11,557 bases of DNA from Xanthomonas translucens pv. translucens DSM 18974 (GTDB taxonomy: Bacteria > Pseudomonadota > Gammaproteobacteria > Xanthomonadales > Xanthomonadaceae). A program made the position numbers and the translations under genes. The notes under the pieces were generated by a model. The model was not told where the DNA came from and did no database searches. It was given only the letters and a program-made list of their open reading frames with translations. The stretch spans positions 1-11,557 of the forward strand of contig NZ_CAPJ01000358.1 of NCBI RefSeq assembly GCF_000331775.1, written 5' to 3'. Within the stretch, counting starts at the first letter, position 1. Every line of letters begins with the position of its first letter. Positions 1-7,118 of this stretch are shown piece after piece.

Positions 1-1560
1 CGTTACTTCGTGCAACGCGAGCAAGAACAGCGCCAGGCGCAGGAAATACAGCAACGCGAGCAGGAACAACGCCAAACGCAGGAAACCCGGCAGCGCGAGC
101 AGGAACAGCGCCAGGCCCAGGAAACGCAGCAACGCGAGCAGGAGCAAGGCCAAGCGCAGGAAGCCCGGCAACGCGAGCAGGAACAGCGCCAAGCCCAGGA
201 AACCCAGCAGCGCGCACAGGAGCAACGCCAGGCGCAAGAAACCCCGCAGTGCGATCAGGAGCAACGCCCAACGCAGGAGACCGAGAAGCGCGCGCAGGAA
301 CAGCATGATGCTCCACAACGCCTGGCCCAACACACGCAGGAGCAACAGGCGCAACGTGGGCAGCCGCATGTGGACGATGTACCTGATGCAGCGGCGCAGC
401 AGGCATTGCACCTGCAGCAGGTGCAGGAGCGCCTTGCGCAGGACGCGCAGCATCACGCCGCGCAGGCATCCGCACCCCTGCAAGCCGATGCGCGAGCGCA
501 TCCCGCGCAGCAACCGTCTATCGCCCAGGCATCGGCCGCCGCGCACGCGCGCACGCCGCTGCAACCGCACCAGGATCCGGCACATGGGCATTCCTCTGCG
601 GTTACGCTGACACCTTCGGAACCGTCCCCGGCAACGCTACGCGCCGCACAGCGCAGCGATGCGCAAGACCTCGAGCCGCCACGCGTGCCTGCGCTGGATG
701 CGCCAAGCGCCCAGCAGCTACAGACCGCGCTGGCACCAGCGTCCGCTCACCTGGCGCAGGCACCGATGCCGTCCGCCGATGCGCGCACCGATGACCGCTC
801 CATCGGCATGCCAGAACGCACAGCGCAAACGCACCAGCAAGACGTCGCTTCCTCGGTCCGGCCCCCCGACGCGCACACCGCCACCGCGCCGGAAAGGCGC
901 GAGACCTGGCAGGACACGTTGCACGCAATGCGTGCACTGCGGATACAGCTCGAAAAAGACCTCGCGCAACAAGACCGCCTGGATCAGGCGTGGCAGGCGC
1001 GGCGCGCGCGTGGCGAAGAGCCTTGGGCGGCGGAGAGCGATTTTCGCCGTCAGGATGTGTCTGCGCTGGTGCCATCCGGGCACGCGGCACGCTCCGGCAT
1101 GTCACCCCGGGATGCAGATCCTGCCCATGCGCAACCGCCAGGCGAGCCGAGCGCGGCGTCGCTGCCCCGGCGCAAGGCGATCACCGGCGACACCGACGTG
1201 GACGATCTCATCCATGCGATCAATTGCAAGAACGACGTCGCCATCGAACAGGCCCTGGACCGGATTGCCGATAGCCCTTTCACCCATGCCTTGTTGGAGA
1301 AGGGGAATCAGTACCTGGAGGCCCAGGCCATGGAGGAGGCGAAGGAACAGGTCGCGGCGATGCAGGCAGTCGGATTGGACACCACGGCCCAGGTCCAGAC
1401 CAGCCGCGGCCCGGTGATGGTGATGACCCTGCCGCAATTCGCCAACGGACCCATGATGCAGCCTGGGCCAGGGGGTGGCGGCGGCCCTGGTGGTGGTGGC
1501 GCAGGTGGGGGAGGAAGCGGTGGAGGGGGAGGAGGTGGAGGTGGAGGCGGCGGTGGGTAG
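1..1560 (+). CDS. Gln/Glu-rich tandem-repeat protein with polyglycine tail, 5' end outside window (possible relaxase/mobilisation protein C-terminus)
   Basis: The frame is open from base 1 to the TAG at 1558-1560. A GTG at 10 is the first possible start inside the window, but it sits inside low-complexity coding sequence without a clear ribosome binding site, so the gene very probably begins upstream. Visible parts in order are: a 13-residue repeat (16-288) with consensus REQEQRQAQETQQ; a Gln/Ala/His/Pro-rich disordered stretch to about 900; a charged helical segment (about 900-1060); a more ordered region (about 1190-1440) beginning DTDVDDLIHAIN and containing RGPVMVMTLPQF; and a Gly tail (1468-1557). 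No enzymatic motif is visible. The membrane coiled-coil gene that follows at once suggests a mobilisation locus, where relaxases carry long disordered C-termini, but this is inference. A secreted effector or surface protein is also possible. I do not recognise the family with certainty. Confidence 0.7.
   Translation, partial: RYFVQREQEQRQAQEIQQREQEQRQTQETRQREQEQRQAQETQQREQEQGQAQEARQREQEQRQAQETQQRAQEQRQAQETPQCDQEQRPTQETEKRAQEQHDAPQRLAQHTQEQQAQRGQPHVDDVPDAAAQQALHLQQVQERLAQDAQHHAAQASAPLQADARAHPAQQPSIAQASAAAHARTPLQPHQDPAHGHSSAVTLTPSEPSPATLRAAQRSDAQDLEPPRVPALDAPSAQQLQTALAPASAHLAQAPMPSADARTDDRSIGMPERTAQTHQQDVASSVRPPDAHTATAPERRETWQDTLHAMRALRIQLEKDLAQQDRLDQAWQARRARGEEPWAAESDFRRQDVSALVPSGHAARSGMSPRDADPAHAQPPGEPSAASLPRRKAITGDTDVDDLIHAINCKNDVAIEQALDRIADSPFTHALLEKGNQYLEAQAMEEAKEQVAAMQAVGLDTTAQVQTSRGPVMVMTLPQFANGPMMQPGPGGGGGPGGGGAGGGGSGGGGGGGGGGGGG
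16..288 (+). repeat. 39-bp tandem repeat, seven units, encoding 13-residue Gln/Glu repeats
   Basis: Units begin at 16, 55, 94, 133, 172, 211 and 250. Each encodes a variant of REQEQRQAQETQQ. The first five are nearly identical. Units six and seven diverge (RAQEQ..., then CDQEQRPTQETEK), and a degraded partial copy follows from 289. The period is a whole number of codons, so changes in copy number keep the frame. Decay towards the 3' side suggests older copies there and recent duplication on the 5' side. The array may extend to the left of the window. Confidence 0.92.
1468..1557 (+). repeat. Glycine-codon (GGN) tract encoding a polyglycine tail
   Basis: About 30 codons at the end of the first gene are almost all GGN, broken only by single Pro, Ala and Ser codons, and the last 13 residues are all Gly. 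The third positions vary (GGT, GGC, GGA and GGG mixed), so this is not a simple mono- or trinucleotide slippage tract. The coding strand is extremely G-rich with many GGG runs, so G-quadruplex formation is possible in DNA or mRNA. Confidence 0.9.
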
Positions 1561-1595
1561 TTGCCACCATATCCTGTGGCGACGTGAACGCGCAA

Positions 1596-1601
1596 AGAGG
1601 A
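1596..1601 (+). promoter_or_regulatory. Ribosome binding site for the coiled-coil membrane protein gene
   Basis: AGAGGA lies 4 bases before the ATG at 1606 and supports that start. The 45-bp gap after the upstream stop shows no obvious promoter, so the two genes are probably co-transcribed. Confidence 0.6.
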
Positions 1602-1605
1602 CACG

Positions 1606-2241
1606 ATGGACACGCAAAGCACGCCCGCGCTGACGGAAAGCAACCCCTCCAATGACGCCCAGCAAGAAGCCTGCAAGGCCCTGGCGACGCTGGCCGCCAC
1701 CCTGCAACGGCAGGTACAGCGCTTGCAAGACCAGGTCGCCCAGCAATTGCAGGCGCTCAATGCTGCGGCCAACAACGCCGACCACAAGGTCAATCGGGTG
1801 GTGGAGAACGCACTGCCGCGGCTGACGCAGCTGACGCAGCAGGCGCTCTCGATGGCGCTGGATCCGGCGGCCGAGCGATTCGATCGCACGCTGACCGCTG
1901 CGGATCAGACGCTGCAGCAAGCCACCCAGCGCTACGCGCAAGCGCAGCAATCGCTGGAAGCCACTGCCCTGCGCCGCATGTGGATGGGATCCATTGCCAT
2001 GCTCGCGGCAGCCCTCATGGGATTGTGCGGCGTGGGTTACGCGCTCTACAGCGCCAAGGCGATGCTGGCCGAGGCCGAACAGCGCCGGGCGGAAATCGCG
2101 TACCTGGATCGCGTTGCGCGGGCCAATCTGGTGCCCTGCGGCGAAGACAGGCTGTGCGCCGAGGTCGAGAAGAAGGGACCGCACTACGGCGACCATGGCC
2201 AATACCGTGTCATCACCCTGCGCCAATCGCCTGCGCGCTGA
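1606..2241 (+). CDS. Coiled-coil protein with one transmembrane segment, putative mobilisation accessory protein
   Basis: This 211-residue protein has a polar N-terminus, then a long Gln/Ala-rich amphipathic helical region (about residues 20-120) that looks like a coiled coil. A single hydrophobic segment follows (about 125-149, starting MWMGSIAMLAAALMGL), then a short helical stalk and a small C-terminal domain with two cysteines (C178, C184) and the pattern NLVPCGEDRLC...HYGDHGQYRVI. No signal peptide is visible. The build (cytoplasmic coiled coil, membrane anchor, short Cys-containing tail ending in a YRVI-like strand) recalls membrane-bound accessory proteins found beside relaxases on mobilisable plasmids, which couple the relaxosome to the transfer channel. 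That link is from memory and context only. The start is supported by AGAGGA at 1596. Its partner is the repeat-rich gene 45 bp upstream on the same strand. Confidence 0.8.
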   Translation: MDTQSTPALTESNPSNDAQQEACKALATLAATLQRQVQRLQDQVAQQLQALNAAANNADHKVNRVVENALPRLTQLTQQALSMALDPAAERFDRTLTAADQTLQQATQRYAQAQQSLEATALRRMWMGSIAMLAAALMGLCGVGYALYSAKAMLAEAEQRRAEIAYLDRVARANLVPCGEDRLCAEVEKKGPHYGDHGQYRVITLRQSPAR

Positions 2242-2349
2242 CACGCCGCACTGGCTTCAGCAGGGCATCGCTACTTCAGAACATGCGCTCCCCTGGCGCT
2301 GGCGCATTCGTGGCACCTGATGATGCAACGAGCGCTTGACCTGTCTGGT

Positions 2350-2366
2350 CGGCGAACGGATCGCCG
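2350..2366 (-). terminator. Possible terminator hairpin after the ACE homologue gene
   Basis: CGGCGA (2350-2355) and TCGCCG (2361-2366) form a perfect 6-bp stem with a 5-base loop, 22 bp beyond the stop codon of the minus-strand peptidase gene. No T-rich run follows on that strand, so intrinsic termination is not assured. It lies between the convergent accessory and peptidase genes. Confidence 0.3.
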
Positions 2367-2388
2367 GTTGCGCTGTCCTGTGCGGCGC

Positions 2389-4395
2389 TTACTGCGGCCT
2401 GGGCGCCGGTATGGCGGGGGGCGCTGCCGCCGGGACCGCCTGCACGGCCTTTGCTGCCTCCCAGCCGCACATCTGCCCCTGGTTCTGCTGCTGGAGCCAC
2501 TCCTGCATCGGCGCGAAGTATTCCAGCAGCGGGGCGGCGTCGAGCTTGTCGTTGCCGGTCAGTTCCTTCAGCGTTTGCTGCCACGGCTGGCTGCCGCCAC
2601 GCTGCAGCATCGACCAGAATTTCTGCCCGGCTTCCTTGTTGCCGTAGAAGCTGCACTCGTACAGCGGGCCTTTGTAGCCGGCCGCGTCGCACAGGCCCTT
2701 GTAGAACTGGAATTGCAGGATGTGCGACAGGAAGTAGCGCGTGTACGGCGTGTTGCCTGGTACGTGGTACTTGGCGCCGGGGTCGAAGAAATCCTCGCCG
2801 CGCGGCGTCGGCGGGGCCACGCCCTGGTACCTGGCCTTCAGTTCCCACCAGGCCTGGTTGTAGTGCTCCGGCGCGATCGAGCCATCGAACACGCCCCAGC
2901 GCCAGCGGTCGATCATCAGCCCGAATGGCAGGAAGGCGACCTTGCTCAGCGCCATGCGCATCTGCGCATTGATCAGCGCCTCGCGGCTGCGCTGCGGCGC
3001 TTCGACCAGGCCGATCGAATGCAGGTAGTGCGGGGTCATCGCCAGCACGATGGTGTCGCCGATCGCCTCGTGGAAACCGTCGTTGGCGCCGCCCTGGAAC
3101 AGCGGCGGCAACGGATTGTAGGCAAGGTCGTAATAAAGGTGGCCGAGCTCGTGGTAGATGGTGGTGAAGTCTTCCTCGTTCGGCTGGATGCACATCTTGG
3201 TGCGCACGTCGCCGGCCATGTCCATGTCCCAGGCGCTGGCATGGCAGACCACGTTGCGCTCCAGCGGCTTGATGAACTGGCTGCGCGCCCAGTAGCTGTC
3301 GGGCAGCTTGGGCATCGCCAGGGAGGTGTAGAAATCCTGCGCGCGCTCGGTCATCTGCTTGGCGCTCTGCAGCTGCGCGTCGCGCTGGGCCATGAATCGC
3401 GCTTCCGGCGAGGTGTCGCCATTGCGCCGCGCCAGCGCCGCGCCGAGGTTGCTCTGGTACTGCTTTTCCAGGGTGTCGGTGATGTCCAGGCTGCCGGCAC
3501 CGGGGTAGGGCTGCAGCAGGTCCCACAGGTTGCTCCAGTCCTGCTGCCACATGTTGCCGAGCAGGTGCGCTGGCAGCAGGCCGCCGGCGACCTCGCCCTT
3601 GTCCTTGCCGTATTCGGCGTCGAGCTTGCCGCGGGTGTAGCAGTGCAGTTGCGCGTACAGCGGCTTGACCTGGGCCCACAGCCGGTCGGTCTCGGCGGCG
3701 ATCTGCGCCGGCGGCATGTCATAGCCGCTGCGCCACATCGCGCCGGTGTCGGCATAGCCCATCTCGCGCGCGCCTTCGTTGACCAGTTCGACGAAGCGTC
3801 GGTAGTCCTGGCGCAGCGGCTGCGCGGTGCCGTGCCAGCCCTGCCATGCGTCGAGCTGCTGGTCGTAGTCGCGGCTGCGGCGCAGCACGTCCTCCAGTTC
3901 GCCCAGCTGCCGGCAGCGGCGCGCGTCGCCCTCGCCGGTGCAATAAGTCGCCGCGCCGTAGGCGCCTTCCATCTTCGATGCGAGAGTGGCCAGTTCGGCC
4001 AGCTTGGCCGGGTCGCGCGGCGCCGGCATCGCGGTCATCAGCTTCAGCAGCTGCAGCGCACGCGCGCTGTCGGCGGACATCGGCTTGCCCTCGTAGCGCT
4101 TGGCCTGCGCGATCCAGCCATTGAGCGTGGTCAGCCAGCGCGCGTTGGCCTTGGACACCAGCCGCTCCGAATCGCCGTTGATGTAGGTGATCGACAGCCA
4201 CTGCGCCGAGGTCAGCTCCGGCAGCAGCGCGCGGTACTCCTCGTTGATGCGGGCAACGAACTGGTCGGCGCTTTCGCCGGGCGCGGCCGGCGCCGGCGCG
4301 GTGTCGGTCTCGGTGCTGGCTTCCTTGCGGCACGCGGACAGCGCAAGCACGCTCGCGCCGATGCACAGCGCAAGCAGCAGAGGGCGGTGGTTCAC
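2389..4395 (-). CDS. Peptidyl-dipeptidase A (M2 family, bacterial ACE homologue), lipoprotein
   Basis: This 668-residue zinc metallopeptidase should remove dipeptides from the C-termini of peptides. It carries HELGH (residues 415-419) and the third zinc ligand E443 in the GFHEAIGD motif. ACE signatures also include PAHLLGNMW and the region KYHVPGNTPYTRYF, where K542, H544, Y551 and Y554 match the residues that hold the substrate carboxylate in animal ACE. The length is that of a single-domain ACE. I chose the GTG at 4395 rather than the GTG at 4440: GAAGGA (4402-4407) sits 6 bases upstream, and the protein then begins with a short positive stretch, a hydrophobic segment and the lipobox LSAC (Cys22). 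The residue after Cys is Arg, not Asp, so an outer-membrane periplasm-facing lipoprotein is likely. The C-terminus is an Ala/Pro-rich tail. A homologue from Xanthomonas has been characterised as an active ACE; its natural substrate is unclear. It lies 96 bp after eptA on the same strand. Confidence 0.96.
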   Translation of the reverse strand: MNHRPLLLALCIGASVLALSACRKEASTETDTAPAPAAPGESADQFVARINEEYRALLPELTSAQWLSITYINGDSERLVSKANARWLTTLNGWIAQAKRYEGKPMSADSARALQLLKLMTAMPAPRDPAKLAELATLASKMEGAYGAATYCTGEGDARRCRQLGELEDVLRRSRDYDQQLDAWQGWHGTAQPLRQDYRRFVELVNEGAREMGYADTGAMWRSGYDMPPAQIAAETDRLWAQVKPLYAQLHCYTRGKLDAEYGKDKGEVAGGLLPAHLLGNMWQQDWSNLWDLLQPYPGAGSLDITDTLEKQYQSNLGAALARRNGDTSPEARFMAQRDAQLQSAKQMTERAQDFYTSLAMPKLPDSYWARSQFIKPLERNVVCHASAWDMDMAGDVRTKMCIQPNEEDFTTIYHELGHLYYDLAYNPLPPLFQGGANDGFHEAIGDTIVLAMTPHYLHSIGLVEAPQRSREALINAQMRMALSKVAFLPFGLMIDRWRWGVFDGSIAPEHYNQAWWELKARYQGVAPPTPRGEDFFDPGAKYHVPGNTPYTRYFLSHILQFQFYKGLCDAAGYKGPLYECSFYGNKEAGQKFWSMLQRGGSQPWQQTLKELTGNDKLDAAPLLEYFAPMQEWLQQQNQGQMCGWEAAKAVQAVPAAAPPAIPAPRPQ

Positions 4396-4401
4396 GGCGA
4401 A

Positions 4402-4407
4402 TCCTTC
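4402..4407 (-). promoter_or_regulatory. Ribosome binding site deciding the GTG start of the ACE homologue
   Basis: On the minus strand GAAGGA lies 6 bases before the GTG at 4395. The longer reading from the GTG at 4440 lacks properly spaced purine-rich sequence and would bury the lipoprotein signal behind 15 extra residues. Confidence 0.65.
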
Positions 4408-4491
4408 GGTGGCGAATGCGACGAAGGCTAGTGTGTCCACCCCTTCCGCCGCAAGGGCCGGCGGCGCCGCGCAGCTGGCGCAGGCCGCCGC

Positions 4492-6177
4492 TTAGCGGCT
4501 TGCGGCGCCGGCGGCGATTGCGCTGCCGCTACCGGCGCACTGCGCGAACAGGTCGCGGGTGCGGTCGTAGATCCCGGTCTTGACCTGCATCAGACCCAGC
4601 ACCGACGGGAACAGGTTGTCCTGGTCGGCGTACTGGCGCGAACGCGCCCGCACGCAGGCCAGGTCCAGGCCGCGGTCGCTGGCGAAGCCGGGCGAGAACC
4701 ACATCACCATCGGCACGTGGGTCTGCTCCTGCGGCGCGATCGCATACGGCACGCCGTGCAGGTACAGGCCCTTCTCGCCCAGCGACTCGCCGTGGTCGGA
4801 CAGGTAGATCATCGCGGTGTCGTAGTCGGGCATCGCTTCCAGCGTGGATACGGTGCGCGCCAACAGGTGGTCGGTGTACAGCAGCGAGTTGTCGTAGGCA
4901 TTGGCGATCAGGTCGCGCCCGCAGTTGCCCAGGTCGGCGCTGTCGCAGGTGGGCGTGAAGCGGCGGAAGCCGGCCGGATAGCGTTCGAAATAGCTGGGGC
5001 CGTGGCTGCCGAGCTGGTGCAGCACGACCACGCGGTCGCCGGGCTTGGCGCGCACCTGTGTAGCCAGATCCTGCAGCAGGATTTCGTCCATGCAGCGCCC
5101 GTCCTTGCACAGCTGCGGGTCCTTGGCGTCGTCCAGGCGCTGGATCGCCAGGCCGTCGCACACGCCCTTGCAGCCGGACTGGTTGTCGCGCCACAGCGTG
5201 GCGATGCCGGCGTGCTCGAGCACGTGCAGCAGCGACTGGTGCTTGCGGATGTTGCCTTCGTTGTAGTCGTGGCGGCCGAACGGGGAGAACATGCACGGCA
5301 CCGAGACCTCGGTGCTGGTGCCGCACGAATGCATGTCGGGGAAATTGATCACGCCCAGCTGCGCCAGCTGCGGCGTGGTCTGGCGCACGTAGCCGTTCAA
5401 GCCCCAGTTCTGCGCGCGTGCGGTTTCGCCCAGCACCACCACCAGCAGCCGCGGCTTGCTGCCGCGCGCGCGCGCGGTGGCGATCGCGTCGTGCTCGATC
5501 GGCAGCTTCGGCGCCTTGTGCGTTGGGCTGTCGGACTTCAGGTCCTGCCGCAACGCGACCAGGTAGTTGATCGGCGTGGCCAGGTAGCGGATTTCGCGAT
5601 GGTTGCGCATCATCGCCGACAGGTCCTGGAACGACAGCATCGCGCCGACGCCGCCCAGCGCCAGCATCGCCAGCAGGAAGCCGGCGCGGATCGCCAGCGC
5701 CTTGCCCGGCGGACGCCGCACCAGGCGCAGCCGCCACAGCGCCAGGATCGGCAGCGCGGCGTAGAACACCAGCGGCGCGATCAGCGCCGGGGTCATCAGT
5801 TCGCGCGATTCCTTGTGGTCGGTGGCCAGCACGTTGCGCAGCATGTCCGCGTCCAGGTAGACGCTGTAGCTGTTCATGTAGTGCGCGGCGAACGCGGTGG
5901 TGAGCAGCAGCACGGTCAGCAGCGGCTTGGACACGCCGCGCCACAGCAGCAGGCCCAGCAGCAGGCCGTGCACCGACAGCAGCAGCAGGAACAGCGACAG
6001 GCCCAGCTTCAGGTCGCCGGGGTGGCCGCTCATCGCGCTGCGCCAGAACATGCCGTTACAGACCAGAGCGAAGAACGCGCTGGCCGCCAGCGCCAGCGCT
6101 TCGTTGCTCAGCAGCGGACGGTAGCGCCACCAGCGGGTCGGGGACTGGCTGCTGGGATGCGGCAACGAGATGCTCAT
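4492..6177 (-). CDS. eptA: Lipid A phosphoethanolamine transferase (EptA/PmrC/MCR family)
   Basis: This 561-residue inner-membrane enzyme should transfer phosphoethanolamine from phosphatidylethanolamine to phosphate groups of lipid A, lowering negative charge and cationic peptide binding. The N-terminal part (about residues 25-185) has around five hydrophobic helices. A periplasmic sulfatase-fold domain follows. Active-site residues by comparison with MCR-1/EptA are E251 (in LGETARAQNW), the nucleophile T289 (in SCGTSTEVSVPCMFSPFG), H392 (in LGSHGPSY) and D461-H462 (in LSDHGESLGE). Several Cys pairs in the periplasmic domain (for example C285/C295 and C336/C340) fit the family's disulfides. 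The substrate motif YNEGNIRKHQSL is also typical. The ATG overlaps the stop of the upstream PAP2 gene (ATGA), and GAAGGA at 6187-6192 serves as ribosome binding site. Length is close to the usual 540-570 residues. It is likely controlled with the upstream gene by the divergent two-component system. All key residues seem intact. Confidence 0.96.
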   Translation of the reverse strand: MSISLPHPSSQSPTRWWRYRPLLSNEALALAASAFFALVCNGMFWRSAMSGHPGDLKLGLSLFLLLLSVHGLLLGLLLWRGVSKPLLTVLLLTTAFAAHYMNSYSVYLDADMLRNVLATDHKESRELMTPALIAPLVFYAALPILALWRLRLVRRPPGKALAIRAGFLLAMLALGGVGAMLSFQDLSAMMRNHREIRYLATPINYLVALRQDLKSDSPTHKAPKLPIEHDAIATARARGSKPRLLVVVLGETARAQNWGLNGYVRQTTPQLAQLGVINFPDMHSCGTSTEVSVPCMFSPFGRHDYNEGNIRKHQSLLHVLEHAGIATLWRDNQSGCKGVCDGLAIQRLDDAKDPQLCKDGRCMDEILLQDLATQVRAKPGDRVVVLHQLGSHGPSYFERYPAGFRRFTPTCDSADLGNCGRDLIANAYDNSLLYTDHLLARTVSTLEAMPDYDTAMIYLSDHGESLGEKGLYLHGVPYAIAPQEQTHVPMVMWFSPGFASDRGLDLACVRARSRQYADQDNLFPSVLGLMQVKTGIYDRTRDLFAQCAGSGSAIAAGAASR

Positions 6178-6992
6178 ACGCGGCTTTCCTTCACGACAGG
6201 CAAAGCGACATGCATGGATCGGGCCGAAACCTGCGGCCGCCACAGCAACACGCGGTACAGGCCCAGGGCCACGCCCCAACTCAGCGACAGCGTCCACAGA
6301 TCGTGGGACAGGAAGTGCGCGCCGCGCAGCTGCTGGCCAAGGCCGAACAGCAGTCCGGCGCCTAGCCCGACCGCCAGCGCCGGCCAGCGCCAGGCCGGCT
6401 TCAGCGCCAGCGCGACGAAATACAGCGCCACCCAGGCGTAGCCGGCGCTGGAATGCCCGGCCGGGAAGCAGGCCGCATGCGGCATGCCGGCCGGCCGCGG
6501 CTCGAACAGGCCGATGTAGGGCAGGTGGCCGCCGTAACGGCTCAGGTCCCACGGGCAGTCCATATGGGTCAGCGACTTCAGCAGCGACACCACGCCGGTG
6601 CTCAAGGCCACCGCCAGCGCCAGGTACAGCAGCGGTAGCCGGTAGCGCTGGCTGTCGGCACGGCGCCATGCCCACGCCGCCAGGCCGGCCGTCGCCACCC
6701 AGGCCACGGTGCTGAGCAGCTTGCCGTCGTGATGGATCAGGCTGCGGGTCAGCGCGGCATTCTTCAGCGCCCAGTGGCCGCCTTCCCAGCGGTACAGCAG
6801 GTCGGCGAACCAGAAGTCGCCGCCCAGGCCCATCAGCACGCCGCTGACCAGCAGCGCCGCGGCCAGCGGCAGCCACAGATGCTGGCGATAGAACGCCGAC
6901 GGCGCGGGCAGGACGGCGACGGCGGACAGGGGCAGGGACGGGCTGTGCATGGAGGCAGGCGGGCTGGACGCGCGAACGGTGGCGGGCGTCAT
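6174..6992 (-). CDS. PAP2-family membrane phosphatase, probably acting on lipid A or undecaprenyl-type lipid phosphates
   Basis: This 272-residue protein has about six hydrophobic helices and the three PAP2 regions, in variant form. Region 1 is K139-x6-CPWD, with Cys where the family usually has Arg in KxxxxxxRP. Region 2 is FPAGHSS (usual PSGH), with the general acid H180. Region 3 is QQLRGAHFLSHD, with the nucleophile H226, but lacking the usual Ser-Arg before it and with the Asp one position late. I believe CPWDL, PAGH and RGAHFLSHDLW recur together in a proteobacterial PAP2 subgroup, so these are probably subfamily traits and not damage. It overlaps eptA by 4 bp and so is translationally coupled to it, suggesting work on the same substrate. 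The start is uncertain: ATG at 6992 is used, but ATG at 6950 is also possible and neither has a strong ribosome binding site. The first 35 residues are polar and poorly structured. Confidence 0.9.
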   Translation of the reverse strand: MTPATVRASSPPASMHSPSLPLSAVAVLPAPSAFYRQHLWLPLAAALLVSGVLMGLGGDFWFADLLYRWEGGHWALKNAALTRSLIHHDGKLLSTVAWVATAGLAAWAWRRADSQRYRLPLLYLALAVALSTGVVSLLKSLTHMDCPWDLSRYGGHLPYIGLFEPRPAGMPHAACFPAGHSSAGYAWVALYFVALALKPAWRWPALAVGLGAGLLFGLGQQLRGAHFLSHDLWTLSLSWGVALGLYRVLLWRPQVSARSMHVALPVVKESRV

Positions 6993-7076
6993 GGTGTTGT
7001 GCTGCTTGTCGGAGACCGGTCGGATTGGGGTGCCACCGCTGCGGCGCTTCAGCCCAGGTTGCCGTCGCGGTATGCG

Positions 7077-7109
7077 GGTTCCATCCAGGTTTCATGGAGA
7101 TTCGATCAA
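7077..7109. promoter_or_regulatory. Candidate response-regulator operator: three tandem 11-bp units
   Basis: Units GGTTCCATCCA (7077), GGTTTCATGGA (7088) and GATTCGATCAA (7099) follow each other without a gap. Positions G1, T3, T4, A7, T8 and A11 are the same in all three, and the first two share 7 of their first 8 bases. OmpR/PhoB-family regulators usually bind direct repeats spaced about one helical turn. The site lies between the divergent PAP2 and response regulator genes, about 85 bp from each start, and could control either side. This is inference from pattern and position only. Confidence 0.45.
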
Positions 7110-7118
7110 GATGCCCCA

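Noticed and set aside
1..1560. XVIPCD-type type IV secretion effector tail
   Set aside because: The gene is Gln-rich like many Xanthomonas type IV effectors, but the conserved central patterns I associate with that domain (such as the GLxRIDH-like motif) are not seen, and the C-terminus is Gly-rich and not Gln-rich.
2320..4431. Long plus-strand open frame opposite the ACE homologue (703 codons)
   Set aside because: Antisense shadow: no domain or motif is recognisable, and the minus strand encodes a complete M2 peptidase.
4717..6441. Long plus-strand open frame opposite eptA (574 codons)
   Set aside because: Composition is Gln/Val/Ala/Arg-rich, typical of the antisense of GC-rich coding DNA. 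The opposite strand encodes a fully recognisable EptA with intact active site.
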